Origin: Streptomyces rimosus subsp. rimosus
Lineage (GTDB): Bacteria; Actinomycetota; Actinomycetes; Streptomycetales; Streptomycetaceae
Assembly: GCF_000720725.1 (NCBI RefSeq)
Contig: NZ_JOCQ01000010.1
Coordinates: 62,001 to 126,000, forward strand
DNA: 64,000 nucleotides
Reading direction: 5' to 3'
Part shown: piece by piece, positions 56,635-64,000 of the stretch
How positions within the stretch are numbered: position 1 is the first letter of the stretch
Layout: every line of letters begins with the position of its first letter
Position numbers and translations under genes: made by a program
The notes under the pieces: generated by a model
Databases searched by the model: none
Told to the model about the DNA's origin: nothing
What the model saw: the letters and a program-made list of their open reading frames with translations, nothing else

Positions 56635-59443
56635 CCGTTACGTCCCTTTCCGTCGACCGGCTCCGCGCGCGGAGTTCCTTGCGTGAGGTGATACGCAATT
56701 TCCTGTAGGTACTGCTCAACCGGTGCTCGACGGTTCTGCGGCTCACCCCGAGCTGCTCCGCGATCTCGCGGTTGCCCAGGCCGCGGCGGGCCAGTTCGGC
56801 GGTCCGCCGCTCGGCGGGCGACAGGGCGGCCCATCCCTCGGGAAGGGCGTCCTCGTCGAGTGCGGCGGGCTGGTCCAGCTGGGCGGTCAGCCACCGGACG
56901 CGTTCGGCCAGCCGGCCGGAGGTGCGGGTGACGGTGAGGCGGGACAGTTCGGACAGCAGGCGGGCCGCGGTGGCCCGCTCGCCCTTGGTGACCTCCTCGG
57001 TGACGAGGTCCGCGAGGACCCAGGCGTAGGCGAGCCGGGTGGGCAGTTCGCCGAGGTCGCGCAGGGTCCCGTGGGCGCCGTCGGCCGGGTCCTGGTGATC
57101 GACGCTCTCGGCGCCCAGCTGGGCCAGGCCCAGTGCGCTGGGGGCGCCCCACTGGCGCGCGAGGGTGAGTTCCTCACGGATCAGGCGCTGGGCCTGGTCC
57201 TGGTCGCCGAGCGCGAGACAGGCCCGGGCGGCCATCGAGCGCCAGGGCAGCACGATGGGGTTGGCCCACTGCCGGCGCAGCAGCCAGCGGCCGGTCTCCT
57301 TGAACAGTTCGGCGCCCTCGGCCCAGTGCCCTTCCTCGATGGCCACGCGGGCGCGGGCATACAGCAGATAGGGCCAGTAGACGCCGTATTCGGCGCCGGG
57401 CGGCATGGGGGTACGGGCCAGGGCGCGGGCCTCGTCGCACCGGCGGTCCTCCTGGGCGATGGTGCTGCGTACGGCGATGAGGTGCGAGGCGGCCAGCGGG
57501 TGCCAGGCGGCGACGGGCAGGACCCGTTCGGCGTCGTCCGCGGCGCGGTCGGCGGCGTCCAGACGGCCCCCGCGCAGGTGCAGTTCGGCGGACAGGGCCA
57601 GGGCACGGGCCAGGGTGGGGTGGCTCTGACGGCGGCGCAGTTCGGCGATGACGGCGGCGAGCCGGTCCTCGGCCTCGGTGGCGGCGTCGGTGAACCACAG
57701 CGCCCGGACAGCGACCAGGCGGGGCAGCGCGGGGGCGGCGTTGCCCGCGTCCAGGGCGCGGCGGGCCAGCTCCGCGACCCGGGCGCGGTGCCGGCCGCGG
57801 GCGGCGAGCTGCCAGGCGCGGATGCCGGCCTGGGCGGGTGACAGCGGGTGTTCGGGCAGCGCGGGGAGGTCGGGGGCGGGCAGGTCACAGACCTCGGGAG
57901 CGCTCTCAGCGGCATACCAGTACAGCGCGATCAGGTCGTCGCGTTCGCTCCCGTGGGCGATGGCGAGGGCGTGCGCCGCCGCGCAGCGGCCCCAGGCGTC
58001 GTCGCCGCGGGCCAGGCCCATGTCCACGGCCCGTACGCGCAGCTGGGCCCAGGGTTCGCCCTCGTCCGGCGCTTGGACGAGGGTGGTGAGCCTGCGGTCG
58101 CAGGCTGCGGGAGCGGCCACGGCTTCGGCGCCGGCCAGGTCGAGGCTGATGTGGGCGTGTTGCAGGGGGTCCTGGGGCTCGTCCAGGGCGCGGCGCAGGT
58201 AGGTGGCGGCGCGGGCGAAGTCGCCGCGGCGCAGGGCGGCGCCGGAACCGCCGCGCAGGGCGTGCACCGCCCAGGGCTCGCCGACGGGCGGTGCTTCCAG
58301 GAGGAGGCGGGCGATGTCCTCGTCGTCGGCCACGATCTGGTAGGCGAGGTGGGCGGCGCGCGCGTGCAGGGCGGCGCGCTCGGCGGCGGGCATGTCCTCC
58401 AGGATGCGGGTCCGGACGATGGGCATGCACAGGCGTTCGTAGGAGCCCTCGGGGACGGTGAAGCCGGCCATTTCCAGGGCTGCCCGCAGCCGCGATTCGT
58501 GGACGCTGCGCAGCCCGGCCAGGGAACAGATCAGGGGGAAGTCCAGCAGGTCGCCGCCGACGGCCAACGCGCGTAGCACGGCGGTGGCCTCGTCGGTCAG
58601 TCCGCGCAGGGCGCGGCCCGCGCGGTCGCCGATGATGCCGGTGATCAGGGTGTGCAGCTGCGGGACGCGGTCGGCGGTCGGCCGGTGGCCGGCGTCGGCG
58701 AAGCAGTGCAGGGCCGCGTGCAGGACGGCGGGGCTGCCGTGGGCCGCCTGGGTGGCCGTGGCGGCGAACGCCTCGTCGCAGGAGGTGCCGCAGATCCGCT
58801 CGGTGAGGGCGGCGACCGCGCGGGGGCTCAGGGGGCGGACGGTGAGGTGGTGGGTCAGCCGTGGGGAGGGAGCGGCTTCGGCCAGCCAGTCGGGGCCGTA
58901 CGGGTACAGCCCGGTGCGTCCGACGAGCAGGACGAGGGGGACGTCGTTGGACAGACGGCGCACCAGGGCCTGCAGCCATTGCACGGAGGCCGGGTCCAGC
59001 CACTGCGCGTCCTCCACCGTCACCAGCGTGGGTGTGCGGCGGGCGGTGTGCAGGAGCTCGGGCAGGCCCGGCAGGCCGGCCGGTTCCTGGCGCCCGCGCA
59101 GGTCCCGCAGCGAGCGTTCGGCCACCTCGCCCAGCAGGCCGAGCAGTTGGGTCACCGCTCCGTGGCGCAGGTCGCGTTCGGCCAGGGAGCCGCTGACGCG
59201 CAGGACGCGCAACGAGCGCTCCTCCGCGAGGCGGCCGGCCCAGCGCAGCAAGGCGTTGTGGCCGAAGCCGGGGCGGCCGGTCACGGAGACGACGGCGGGG
59301 CGGCCCTCGCCGAGCGCGGCCACCACCCGTCCCAGTTCTGCCTGTTCTTCCTCACGTTCGAGCAGGGGCGGGTCGGCGCGCAGCCGTCCCGCCCGTATGA
59401 ACCCCGCGTATAGATGCTCGTCCTTCAGCCCTGCCACCGACAT
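56624..59443 (-). CDS. LAL-family LuxR regulator (RII-type)
   Basis: 939 residues from ATG 59441-59443, 13 nt after the stop of the first LAL gene. Begins MSVAGLKDEHLYAGF, as in RII-type polyene regulators. The open frame extends upstream to 59545, but that part overlaps the C-terminus of the previous gene and has no family match. The nucleotide-binding loop is degenerate: GRPGFGHNA (residues 56-64) has His62 where Lys is needed. The middle is a helical repeat region, and the C-terminal helix-turn-helix contains LSPAERRTAELARRG and GVSRRTVEHRLSSTYRKL. In the same transcript as its neighbours by spacing. A second regulator with a damaged P-loop suggests that only the first of the three senses ATP. 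Confidence 0.93.
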   Translation of the reverse strand: MSVAGLKDEHLYAGFIRAGRLRADPPLLEREEEQAELGRVVAALGEGRPAVVSVTGRPGFGHNALLRWAGRLAEERSLRVLRVSGSLAERDLRHGAVTQLLGLLGEVAERSLRDLRGRQEPAGLPGLPELLHTARRTPTLVTVEDAQWLDPASVQWLQALVRRLSNDVPLVLLVGRTGLYPYGPDWLAEAAPSPRLTHHLTVRPLSPRAVAALTERICGTSCDEAFAATATQAAHGSPAVLHAALHCFADAGHRPTADRVPQLHTLITGIIGDRAGRALRGLTDEATAVLRALAVGGDLLDFPLICSLAGLRSVHESRLRAALEMAGFTVPEGSYERLCMPIVRTRILEDMPAAERAALHARAAHLAYQIVADDEDIARLLLEAPPVGEPWAVHALRGGSGAALRRGDFARAATYLRRALDEPQDPLQHAHISLDLAGAEAVAAPAACDRRLTTLVQAPDEGEPWAQLRVRAVDMGLARGDDAWGRCAAAHALAIAHGSERDDLIALYWYAAESAPEVCDLPAPDLPALPEHPLSPAQAGIRAWQLAARGRHRARVAELARRALDAGNAAPALPRLVAVRALWFTDAATEAEDRLAAVIAELRRRQSHPTLARALALSAELHLRGGRLDAADRAADDAERVLPVAAWHPLAASHLIAVRSTIAQEDRRCDEARALARTPMPPGAEYGVYWPYLLYARARVAIEEGHWAEGAELFKETGRWLLRRQWANPIVLPWRSMAARACLALGDQDQAQRLIREELTLARQWGAPSALGLAQLGAESVDHQDPADGAHGTLRDLGELPTRLAYAWVLADLVTEEVTKGERATAARLLSELSRLTVTRTSGRLAERVRWLTAQLDQPAALDEDALPEGWAALSPAERRTAELARRGLGNREIAEQLGVSRRTVEHRLSSTYRKLRITSRKELRARSRSTERDVTDAV

Positions 59444-59456
59444 CACCCCGGCCGCC

Positions 59457-62360
59457 TCAGCGCTGTCCGCGCGGCCGCGACGCCTGCCGCGGCACCCGCG
59501 CCCCGCGGACGCCCGGGGTGCGCAGGACCGCGGCGAGCTGGGCACGCTCGGTGATACCCAACTTGCGGTACACGTTCGTCAGATGCATCTCGACCGTGCG
59601 CACGCTGACGTGCAGCGACTGGGCGATCGAGCGGTTCCTGGCGCCCCCGGCGGCGAGGCCGGCGACCTTGCGCTCCATGCTGGTGAGCAGGTCCAGGGGC
59701 GAGCCGGTCATCTTGCGCATGCGGCCGCCCGCCGCCAGCAGGGCGCCGCGGGCGTTCTGTCCCAGCGTGAGGGCGCCGCAGCGCTGGGCGAGGTCGGCCG
59801 CGGCGCGCAGGTGCTCGCGTGCGGCACGCCGGTCGTCGGCGGCCAGCAGGGTCTGCCCGAGGACGAGTTCGGCGCGGGCGTGCTCCACGCGGGCCGGCGA
59901 GGCGGACAGTTCCCGTACGGCCTCGCCCAGCAGGGCCACGCCCTTCTCGCCGGGGGTGGCCACCCCGCGGGCCAGGGCGGCCAGGCCGAGGACGCGTGGG
60001 GTGCCCCAGCGACGCGCGAGCCGGGTGCCGTGCGCCGCGAGGGGCCGGGCCTCCTCGGCGCGGCCGAGTTCCGCGAGCACACAGGCCGCCTCCGCCCACC
60101 AGGGCAGATACAGCGCGTTGCGCACTCCGGCTTCTTCCAGGGACCTGCCGCATTCGAGGAACAGTGCCAGCGCGCCCTCGGGATCCCCCAGGGCATGACG
60201 GGCACGGCCATGGGCCATCAGGTACCGGTAGAAGGTCCACACGTACTGGTCACGCCAGACGGGATCGATGCTGCTCAGCAGTTTTTCGGCGCGCGTGGCC
60301 TCGCCCCGGTCCACCAGCACCCCGGCCAGGGCCAGGCGCGGCAGGGCCACCGTCTCGCTCCACCGTTCCGCGTCGCTGATCTGCACCGCCCTCCGGGCGT
60401 CCGCGAGCGCGTCCGGGAGGGAGCCCAGGCCGTGCAGGACCAGGGAACGGATGGACAGGGCCAGGGAGTAGGTCCACACGGCGGAGTTCTCCCGGCCGTG
60501 GCGCAGGAGCCGGTCCAGCGCGCGCAGCGCGTCGTCGGTACGGTCGGCGAGGGCCAGGACGAAACCGGAGTTGATCAGGGACCAGTTCTTCACGGGCAGC
60601 TGCGGCGAGCGGGCCGCGCGCAGGGCGCACTGCACCGCCGGTTCGGGGTCCGCCACGTCGTCGAGCACCCTCAGTACGGCCATCGCCCCCAGCTTCTGGC
60701 GCTGGGCGGGGGTGTCGCCCTCGGGTACGGTCATCGCCGCGGCCCGCTCACGCGCCCCGGCGAACGTACTGCGGCCCTGGGCGCCGACGATCAGGAGCAC
60801 CGACTCCACGAGCGTGCGCAGTTCCCGGTCGGCGGGCAGCGGGTCGGGGCCGAGTTCGGCGTCGAGGCCGTCCAGGACCTCTTCGAGCATGCGCAGGGCG
60901 GCGAAGTTCTCGCGGGCGGCCAGGCAGGTCGTACCGAACTGCGCGGCGATCCGCGCCCTGGTGCGGATGTCCACGCTGGGCGCCAGCGCTCCACGGAGCA
61001 GGCGCATGGCCTCGGGCGGGTCGGTCTCGGCGAGCGCCGCGGCCAGCCGGACACGGATCTCCACGCTGCCGGGGTCCACTTCCAGTACCCGGTACAGGTA
61101 GCGGGCCGCGGCCTCCGGGGCGCCGCGCGCCCCGGCCCGTACGGCGGCCTCGCGCAGGACGCCGGGCATCCAGGGTTCGGAGATCGAGGGCAGCGCCAGG
61201 AGGTGACCGGCGACCTCTTCGGCGGGCCGGCCCGCGTCGCTCAGGAGCAGGGCCGCCCGCGTGCGCAGGCACACCAGGCGGTGGGCCTCCAGTGGTGCCA
61301 GCACCTCCGCGCGCACCGTGCCGTCCGCGAAGTGACGGCCGCCGGGCGGCAGCAGCCCGGCCCCGCGCAGCACCGTCAGGGCGTCCTCGACGACATCGGC
61401 GGGTACGGCGGCCAGCGGGCCCACGAGGTCGGCGCCCTGCTCGCCGAGGACCGCCACCGCCCGCGCGACCTCGCCGACCCAGGGCGGCCGCCGGTCCAGG
61501 AACGTGCGGGCCCAGCGCGCCAGGACGCGCCCGCCGACCTCGGAGATCCGGTCGGCGCCGACCACGCCCGAACCGGCGCCCTCGGCCCGCAGTTCCCGCA
61601 GCAGGTGGTCCAGGAGGCACGGGTTGCCGCCGGTCACGGCCCAGGCGCGGGAGACGAAGACGGGCGCGGCGGGTGCCGGGAAGGACTGCCGTACGGCCTC
61701 GGCGACATCCGCCTCGGTCAGCGGGCGCAGGCGCAGCGTCGTGGTGCGGCGGTGGGCGGTGAGCTCCACCAGGGCCCGGTGGGCCGGGGCGCCGCGCGCG
61801 AGGGCGGTGCCCTCGGCCTGCTGGGTGAGGACGACGAGCAGGGGCAGGCCGTCCGCCCGGCGCAGCAGGAAGTCCAGCCAGCGCAGCGAGAGCTCGTCGC
61901 AGTGATGGACGTCGTCCAGGGCCAGGACGAGCGGGCGGCGGTTCAGCTCGTTCGCCGCGAGGCGGTACAGGTCGTGGAACGCGCGCTGGACGGCGGGAGC
62001 GTGCGGGGGCTCGTCCGCCAGCGCGCCGGGGGTCAGGGCGAGGAGGGCGCGGCAGGCGGTGTCGTCGCGGGAGGCGTCCCGTACGGTCGGGTCGAGCAGC
62101 ATGCGCACGGCGGATAAGGAATCGCCCGCGGTGCTCTCCTCACAGGCGCCGCGCAGAACCGTCGCGTGCCGGCAGGCGTCCCCGTCCAGGAAGGCGCGCA
62201 GGAGGGCGGTCTTGCCGACGCCGGCCGAACCGGTCACGACCGCTGAGCCCGCGGTTCCCCAACGGGCCTCGCGGGCGAGCCGGTCGAGGGCCCCGATGTC
62301 CTCGGCCCGGCCGACCAGGGTGCTGTCCGTGCACGATGTGACGCTCCGGTCTTGCACCAT
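59457..62360 (-). CDS. LAL-family LuxR regulator (RI-type)
   Basis: 967 residues, matching the size of NysRI/AmphRI. ATG at 62358-62360 is preceded by AGGAA with about 5-nt spacing. The Walker A motif GSAGVGKT (residues 44-51) is intact and a Walker B-like LVLALDDVHH follows. The C-terminal helix-turn-helix contains LTSMERKVAGLAAGG and HVSVRTVEMHLTNVYRKLG. Leu82 is a TTA codon (62115-62117), so expression is likely bldA-dependent. It is the first gene of a three-gene regulator operon: the next start is 13 nt after its stop, and the third overlaps the second. Its 132-nt upstream region holds two dyads that may be operator sites. Role: pathway-specific activator of polyene biosynthesis. Confidence 0.94.
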   Translation of the reverse strand: MVQDRSVTSCTDSTLVGRAEDIGALDRLAREARWGTAGSAVVTGSAGVGKTALLRAFLDGDACRHATVLRGACEESTAGDSLSAVRMLLDPTVRDASRDDTACRALLALTPGALADEPPHAPAVQRAFHDLYRLAANELNRRPLVLALDDVHHCDELSLRWLDFLLRRADGLPLLVVLTQQAEGTALARGAPAHRALVELTAHRRTTTLRLRPLTEADVAEAVRQSFPAPAAPVFVSRAWAVTGGNPCLLDHLLRELRAEGAGSGVVGADRISEVGGRVLARWARTFLDRRPPWVGEVARAVAVLGEQGADLVGPLAAVPADVVEDALTVLRGAGLLPPGGRHFADGTVRAEVLAPLEAHRLVCLRTRAALLLSDAGRPAEEVAGHLLALPSISEPWMPGVLREAAVRAGARGAPEAAARYLYRVLEVDPGSVEIRVRLAAALAETDPPEAMRLLRGALAPSVDIRTRARIAAQFGTTCLAARENFAALRMLEEVLDGLDAELGPDPLPADRELRTLVESVLLIVGAQGRSTFAGARERAAAMTVPEGDTPAQRQKLGAMAVLRVLDDVADPEPAVQCALRAARSPQLPVKNWSLINSGFVLALADRTDDALRALDRLLRHGRENSAVWTYSLALSIRSLVLHGLGSLPDALADARRAVQISDAERWSETVALPRLALAGVLVDRGEATRAEKLLSSIDPVWRDQYVWTFYRYLMAHGRARHALGDPEGALALFLECGRSLEEAGVRNALYLPWWAEAACVLAELGRAEEARPLAAHGTRLARRWGTPRVLGLAALARGVATPGEKGVALLGEAVRELSASPARVEHARAELVLGQTLLAADDRRAAREHLRAAADLAQRCGALTLGQNARGALLAAGGRMRKMTGSPLDLLTSMERKVAGLAAGGARNRSIAQSLHVSVRTVEMHLTNVYRKLGITERAQLAAVLRTPGVRGARVPRQASRPRGQR

Positions 62361-62492
62361 AGAGTTCCTCGCACCTCAGAGACACAACAGATGCGACGGG
62401 GCGTCACCACACCGTGTTGTAAATCACCCTAAAGAGTGATGTCCGACGTGCGCCACAGTACATGATCAACAGACTTTGTGGCCAGGGTACCC
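62361..62492 (-). promoter_or_regulatory. Upstream region of the LAL regulator operon with two dyads
   Basis: 132 nt between the thioesterase stop and the RI-type regulator start. It contains the imperfect 18-nt dyad ATCACCCTAAAGAGTGAT at 62423-62440 and the perfect palindrome AGGGTACCCT at about 62484-62493, and is A/T-richer than its surroundings. The dyads are typical in size for regulator binding sites; the protein that binds them is unknown. Confidence 0.45.
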
Positions 62493-63260
62493 TTAGCGGG
62501 TGAACTCCTCCCCGCGGGCGAGGTGTTCACGCAGCAACGCCAGGACGGCGGGCGCCTGCGAGCTCAGGAAGAAGTGGCCTCCCGGGTACACCTTCAGGTC
62601 GAACGCGCCCGTGGTGTGCGCGCGCCAGTCCCCTGCCTCCTCCAGCGTGGTCTTGGGGTCGTCGTCCCCCGTCAGCGCGGTGATCGGCGCCTTGATCGCC
62701 GCCCCCGGATCGCAGCGGTAGGTCTCCACCGCGGTGTAGTCGCTGCGGATCGCCGGGAGGATCATGCGCAGCAGCTCCTCGTCGCCGAGCAGTGCGGCAT
62801 CCGTACCGGACAGCAGCTTCAGCTCGGCGACGATGCCCTCGTCGTCGCGCCGGTGGACGCTCTCCGCGCGGTAACGGGAGGGGGCCCGCCGCCCCGACGC
62901 GAAGAGGTGCGTCAGCTCACCGCCGTCGGCCTCCAGCCGCCGGGCCACCTCGAAGGCGACCATCGCGCCCATGCTGTGCCCGAAGAACGCCGTCGGCCGC
63001 GAGCGGAGCCGGTCCTTCAGCGCCGCGTACACCAGATCGGCCATGGTCCCGATGTCGTCGGGGCTGGCCTCGGTACGCCGGTCCTGGCGGCCCGGGTACT
63101 GCACCGACAGCACCTCCGCCACGGGCGCCAGCTGTGCCGACACGGGGAAGAAGAACGAGGCCGAACCGCCCGCGTGCGGAAAGCAGACCAGTTGGCGCGG
63201 GCGGTCCGGCGCCGGGTGGTAGCTCCGGGCCCAGAGGCCGTCCGCCGTGGTCGTCGTCAT
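62493..63260 (-). CDS. Type II thioesterase (editing TE, NysE/PimI-like)
   Basis: 255 residues, the usual length of RifR/NysE-type discrete thioesterases. ATG at 63258-63260 has GGAGGAGG about 10 nt upstream; the longer open frame to 63362 lacks family similarity. Motifs: CFPHAGG (residues 26-32), nucleophile GHSMG with Ser96, TGDDDP around the catalytic Asp (199-201), and PGGHFF with His229. It removes stalled or mis-primed acyl groups from PKS carrier proteins. Transcribed toward the LAL regulators with a 132-nt gap, and insulated from the upstream sugar gene by a strong hairpin, so it has its own promoter. A weak PimM-like box lies about 100 nt upstream. Confidence 0.94.
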   Translation of the reverse strand: MTTTTADGLWARSYHPAPDRPRQLVCFPHAGGSASFFFPVSAQLAPVAEVLSVQYPGRQDRRTEASPDDIGTMADLVYAALKDRLRSRPTAFFGHSMGAMVAFEVARRLEADGGELTHLFASGRRAPSRYRAESVHRRDDEGIVAELKLLSGTDAALLGDEELLRMILPAIRSDYTAVETYRCDPGAAIKAPITALTGDDDPKTTLEEAGDWRAHTTGAFDLKVYPGGHFFLSSQAPAVLALLREHLARGEEFTR

Positions 63261-63360
63261 GGTGCTGGTTCCTCCTCCTCGCGATGGCACCGGGCCGGCG
63301 CCGGTGTGCGGCAGCCGGAACCGGCCCGGTGGTCCTCGATGACATTCCACCGTCGGGAAC

Positions 63361-63376
63361 ACGGGAAATCACCTAG
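63361..63376 (-). promoter_or_regulatory. Weak candidate PimM/RIV-type operator upstream of the type II thioesterase
   Basis: Minus-strand CTAGGTGATTTCCCGT keeps the CTAGG and TTCCC half-site words of the PimM operator with imperfect centre (11-12 of 16 depending on alignment), 101-116 nt before the start codon. Considered only because the thioesterase gene is a PimM target in the pimaricin cluster. Confidence 0.3.
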
Positions 63377-63417
63377 TCTCCGCGCTCCGCGCGACGGCGC
63401 TCCCGCCGCCCCGGAGC

Positions 63418-63454
63418 CGTACGGGACACCCACCGCCCGGGGGTGTCCCGTACG
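63418..63454 (-). terminator. Strong hairpin after the GDP-mannose dehydratase gene
   Basis: Perfect 14-bp inverted repeat (arms 63418-63431 and 63441-63454) with a 9-nt loop, beginning 5 nt after the stop codon of the dehydratase gene. No T-run. It separates the sugar gene transcript from the thioesterase promoter. Confidence 0.75.
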
Positions 63455-63459
63455 CCCGG

Positions 63460-64000
63460 CTACCAGCTGGCGGCGAGCAGCAGGTCGCCGTACTCCCGCT
63501 CGCGGGAGGCCTGGCGCAGGTCGGAGTCGACCATCATGCGCATCAGCTCGGGGAAGTCGACGCTGGGCTCCCAGCCCAGCTGGGTGCGGGCGCGCTCGGC
63601 GTCCGCGCACAGGATCTCCACCTCGGCCGGGCGCACCAGCGAGGGGTCGATGCTGACGTAGTCCTCCCAGTTCAGGCCCACGTGCTCGAAGGCGATACGG
63701 ACCGCGTCGCGGACCGAGTGCATCTCGCCGGTGCCGATCACGTAGTCGCCCGGCTCGTCCTGCTGGAGCATCAGGTGCATGGCGCGGACGTAGTCCCCGG
63801 CGAAACCCCAGTCGCGTACCGCGTCGAGGTTGCCCAGGGACAGCTTGTCCTGGTAGCCGAGCTTGATGCGGGCCACCGCGAGGGAGATCTTGCGGGTCAC
63901 GAACTCCGCGCCGCGGCGCGGCGACTCGTGGTTGAACAGCATGCCGGAGACCGCGTACATGCCGAAGGACTCACGGTAGTTACGGGTGATGAAGTGCCCG
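63460..64000 (-). CDS. GDP-mannose 4,6-dehydratase, C-terminal part (NysDIII/PimJ-like), runs off the right edge
   Basis: The visible 179 codons end with TAG at 63460-63462; the start lies beyond base 64000. The protein is an extended short-chain dehydrogenase. Recognisable pieces are NYRESFGMYA, the substrate-loop motif NHESPRRG, RDWGFAGDYVRAMHLMLQQ, and YVIGTGE, all standard in GDP-mannose 4,6-dehydratases. The catalytic Tyr-Lys pair and NADP-binding Rossmann motif lie in the missing part. The enzyme converts GDP-D-mannose to GDP-4-keto-6-deoxymannose, the first step to GDP-mycosamine, the amino sugar of polyenes. In this setting it is the pathway enzyme rather than a cell-wall enzyme. Confidence 0.93.
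   Translation of the reverse strand, partial: GHFITRNYRESFGMYAVSGMLFNHESPRRGAEFVTRKISLAVARIKLGYQDKLSLGNLDAVRDWGFAGDYVRAMHLMLQQDEPGDYVIGTGEMHSVRDAVRIAFEHVGLNWEDYVSIDPSLVRPAEVEILCADAERARTQLGWEPSVDFPELMRMMVDSDLRQASREREYGDLLLAASW

Noticed and set aside
56022..57152. Alternative minus-strand frames within the LAL regulators (for example 56022-57152 and 53996-56398)
   Set aside because: Arg/Pro-rich translations without motifs, fully inside genes with clear LuxR helix-turn-helix ends.

Overview
The window comes from a high-GC actinomycete, almost certainly a Streptomyces: codon third positions are saturated with G/C, start regions carry purine-rich ribosome sites, and rare TTA (bldA-type) leucine codons appear in two regulators. 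It is the central part of a polyene macrolide gene cluster. Every supported gene lies on the minus strand, so the genes read from right to left.

Layout in transcription order: a GDP-mannose 4,6-dehydratase for the amino sugar (63460-64000, cut by the right edge); a type II thioesterase (62493-63260); three large LAL/LuxR activators equivalent to the RI, RII and RIII regulators of nystatin/amphotericin clusters (59457-62360, 56624-59443, 53872-56634); a small PAS-LuxR activator of the PimM/NysRIV type (52807-53436); a 9,433-residue six-module PKS (24135-52436); a one-module PKS (17717-24124); a two-module PKS ending in a thioesterase (5619-17680, frameshifted in this sequence); and the first part of a further PKS that runs off the left edge (1-5445).

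Reading the domains module by module gives a specific prediction. The six-module protein has the layout of NysI/AmphI: DH-KR; KR; methylmalonyl-AT with KR; KR; inactive KR; KR. It is followed by a DH-ER-KR module, a DH-ER module whose KR is destroyed, and a last module with an AT of ethylmalonyl type, a DH with a changed catalytic Asp, a KR and a TE. The left-edge PKS opens with a KR-only module suited to setting the lactone oxygen. Numbered as extension modules 5-13 and 1-2, this agrees position by position with rimocidin/CE-108, a mycosamine tetraene with 2-ethyl, 3-OH, 5-oxo, 9-OH, an 11-hemiketal, 13-OH, a carboxyl on C14, sugar on C17 and a C18-C25 tetraene. The product assignment is inference from domain logic and my memory of the structure, not from a database search.

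Regulation is partly visible. Two sites matching 14 of 16 positions of the published PimM operator consensus lie before the module 5-10 and module 1 PKS genes, with weaker candidates before the thioesterase and before the PAS-LuxR gene. Three long perfect hairpins separate transcription units. The main oddities are two AT domains that share a left deletion boundary: module 9 lacks 41 codons in frame, and module 12 lacks 145 nt, which breaks the reading frame. Either the strain is damaged or the assembly is wrong in a repeated region.
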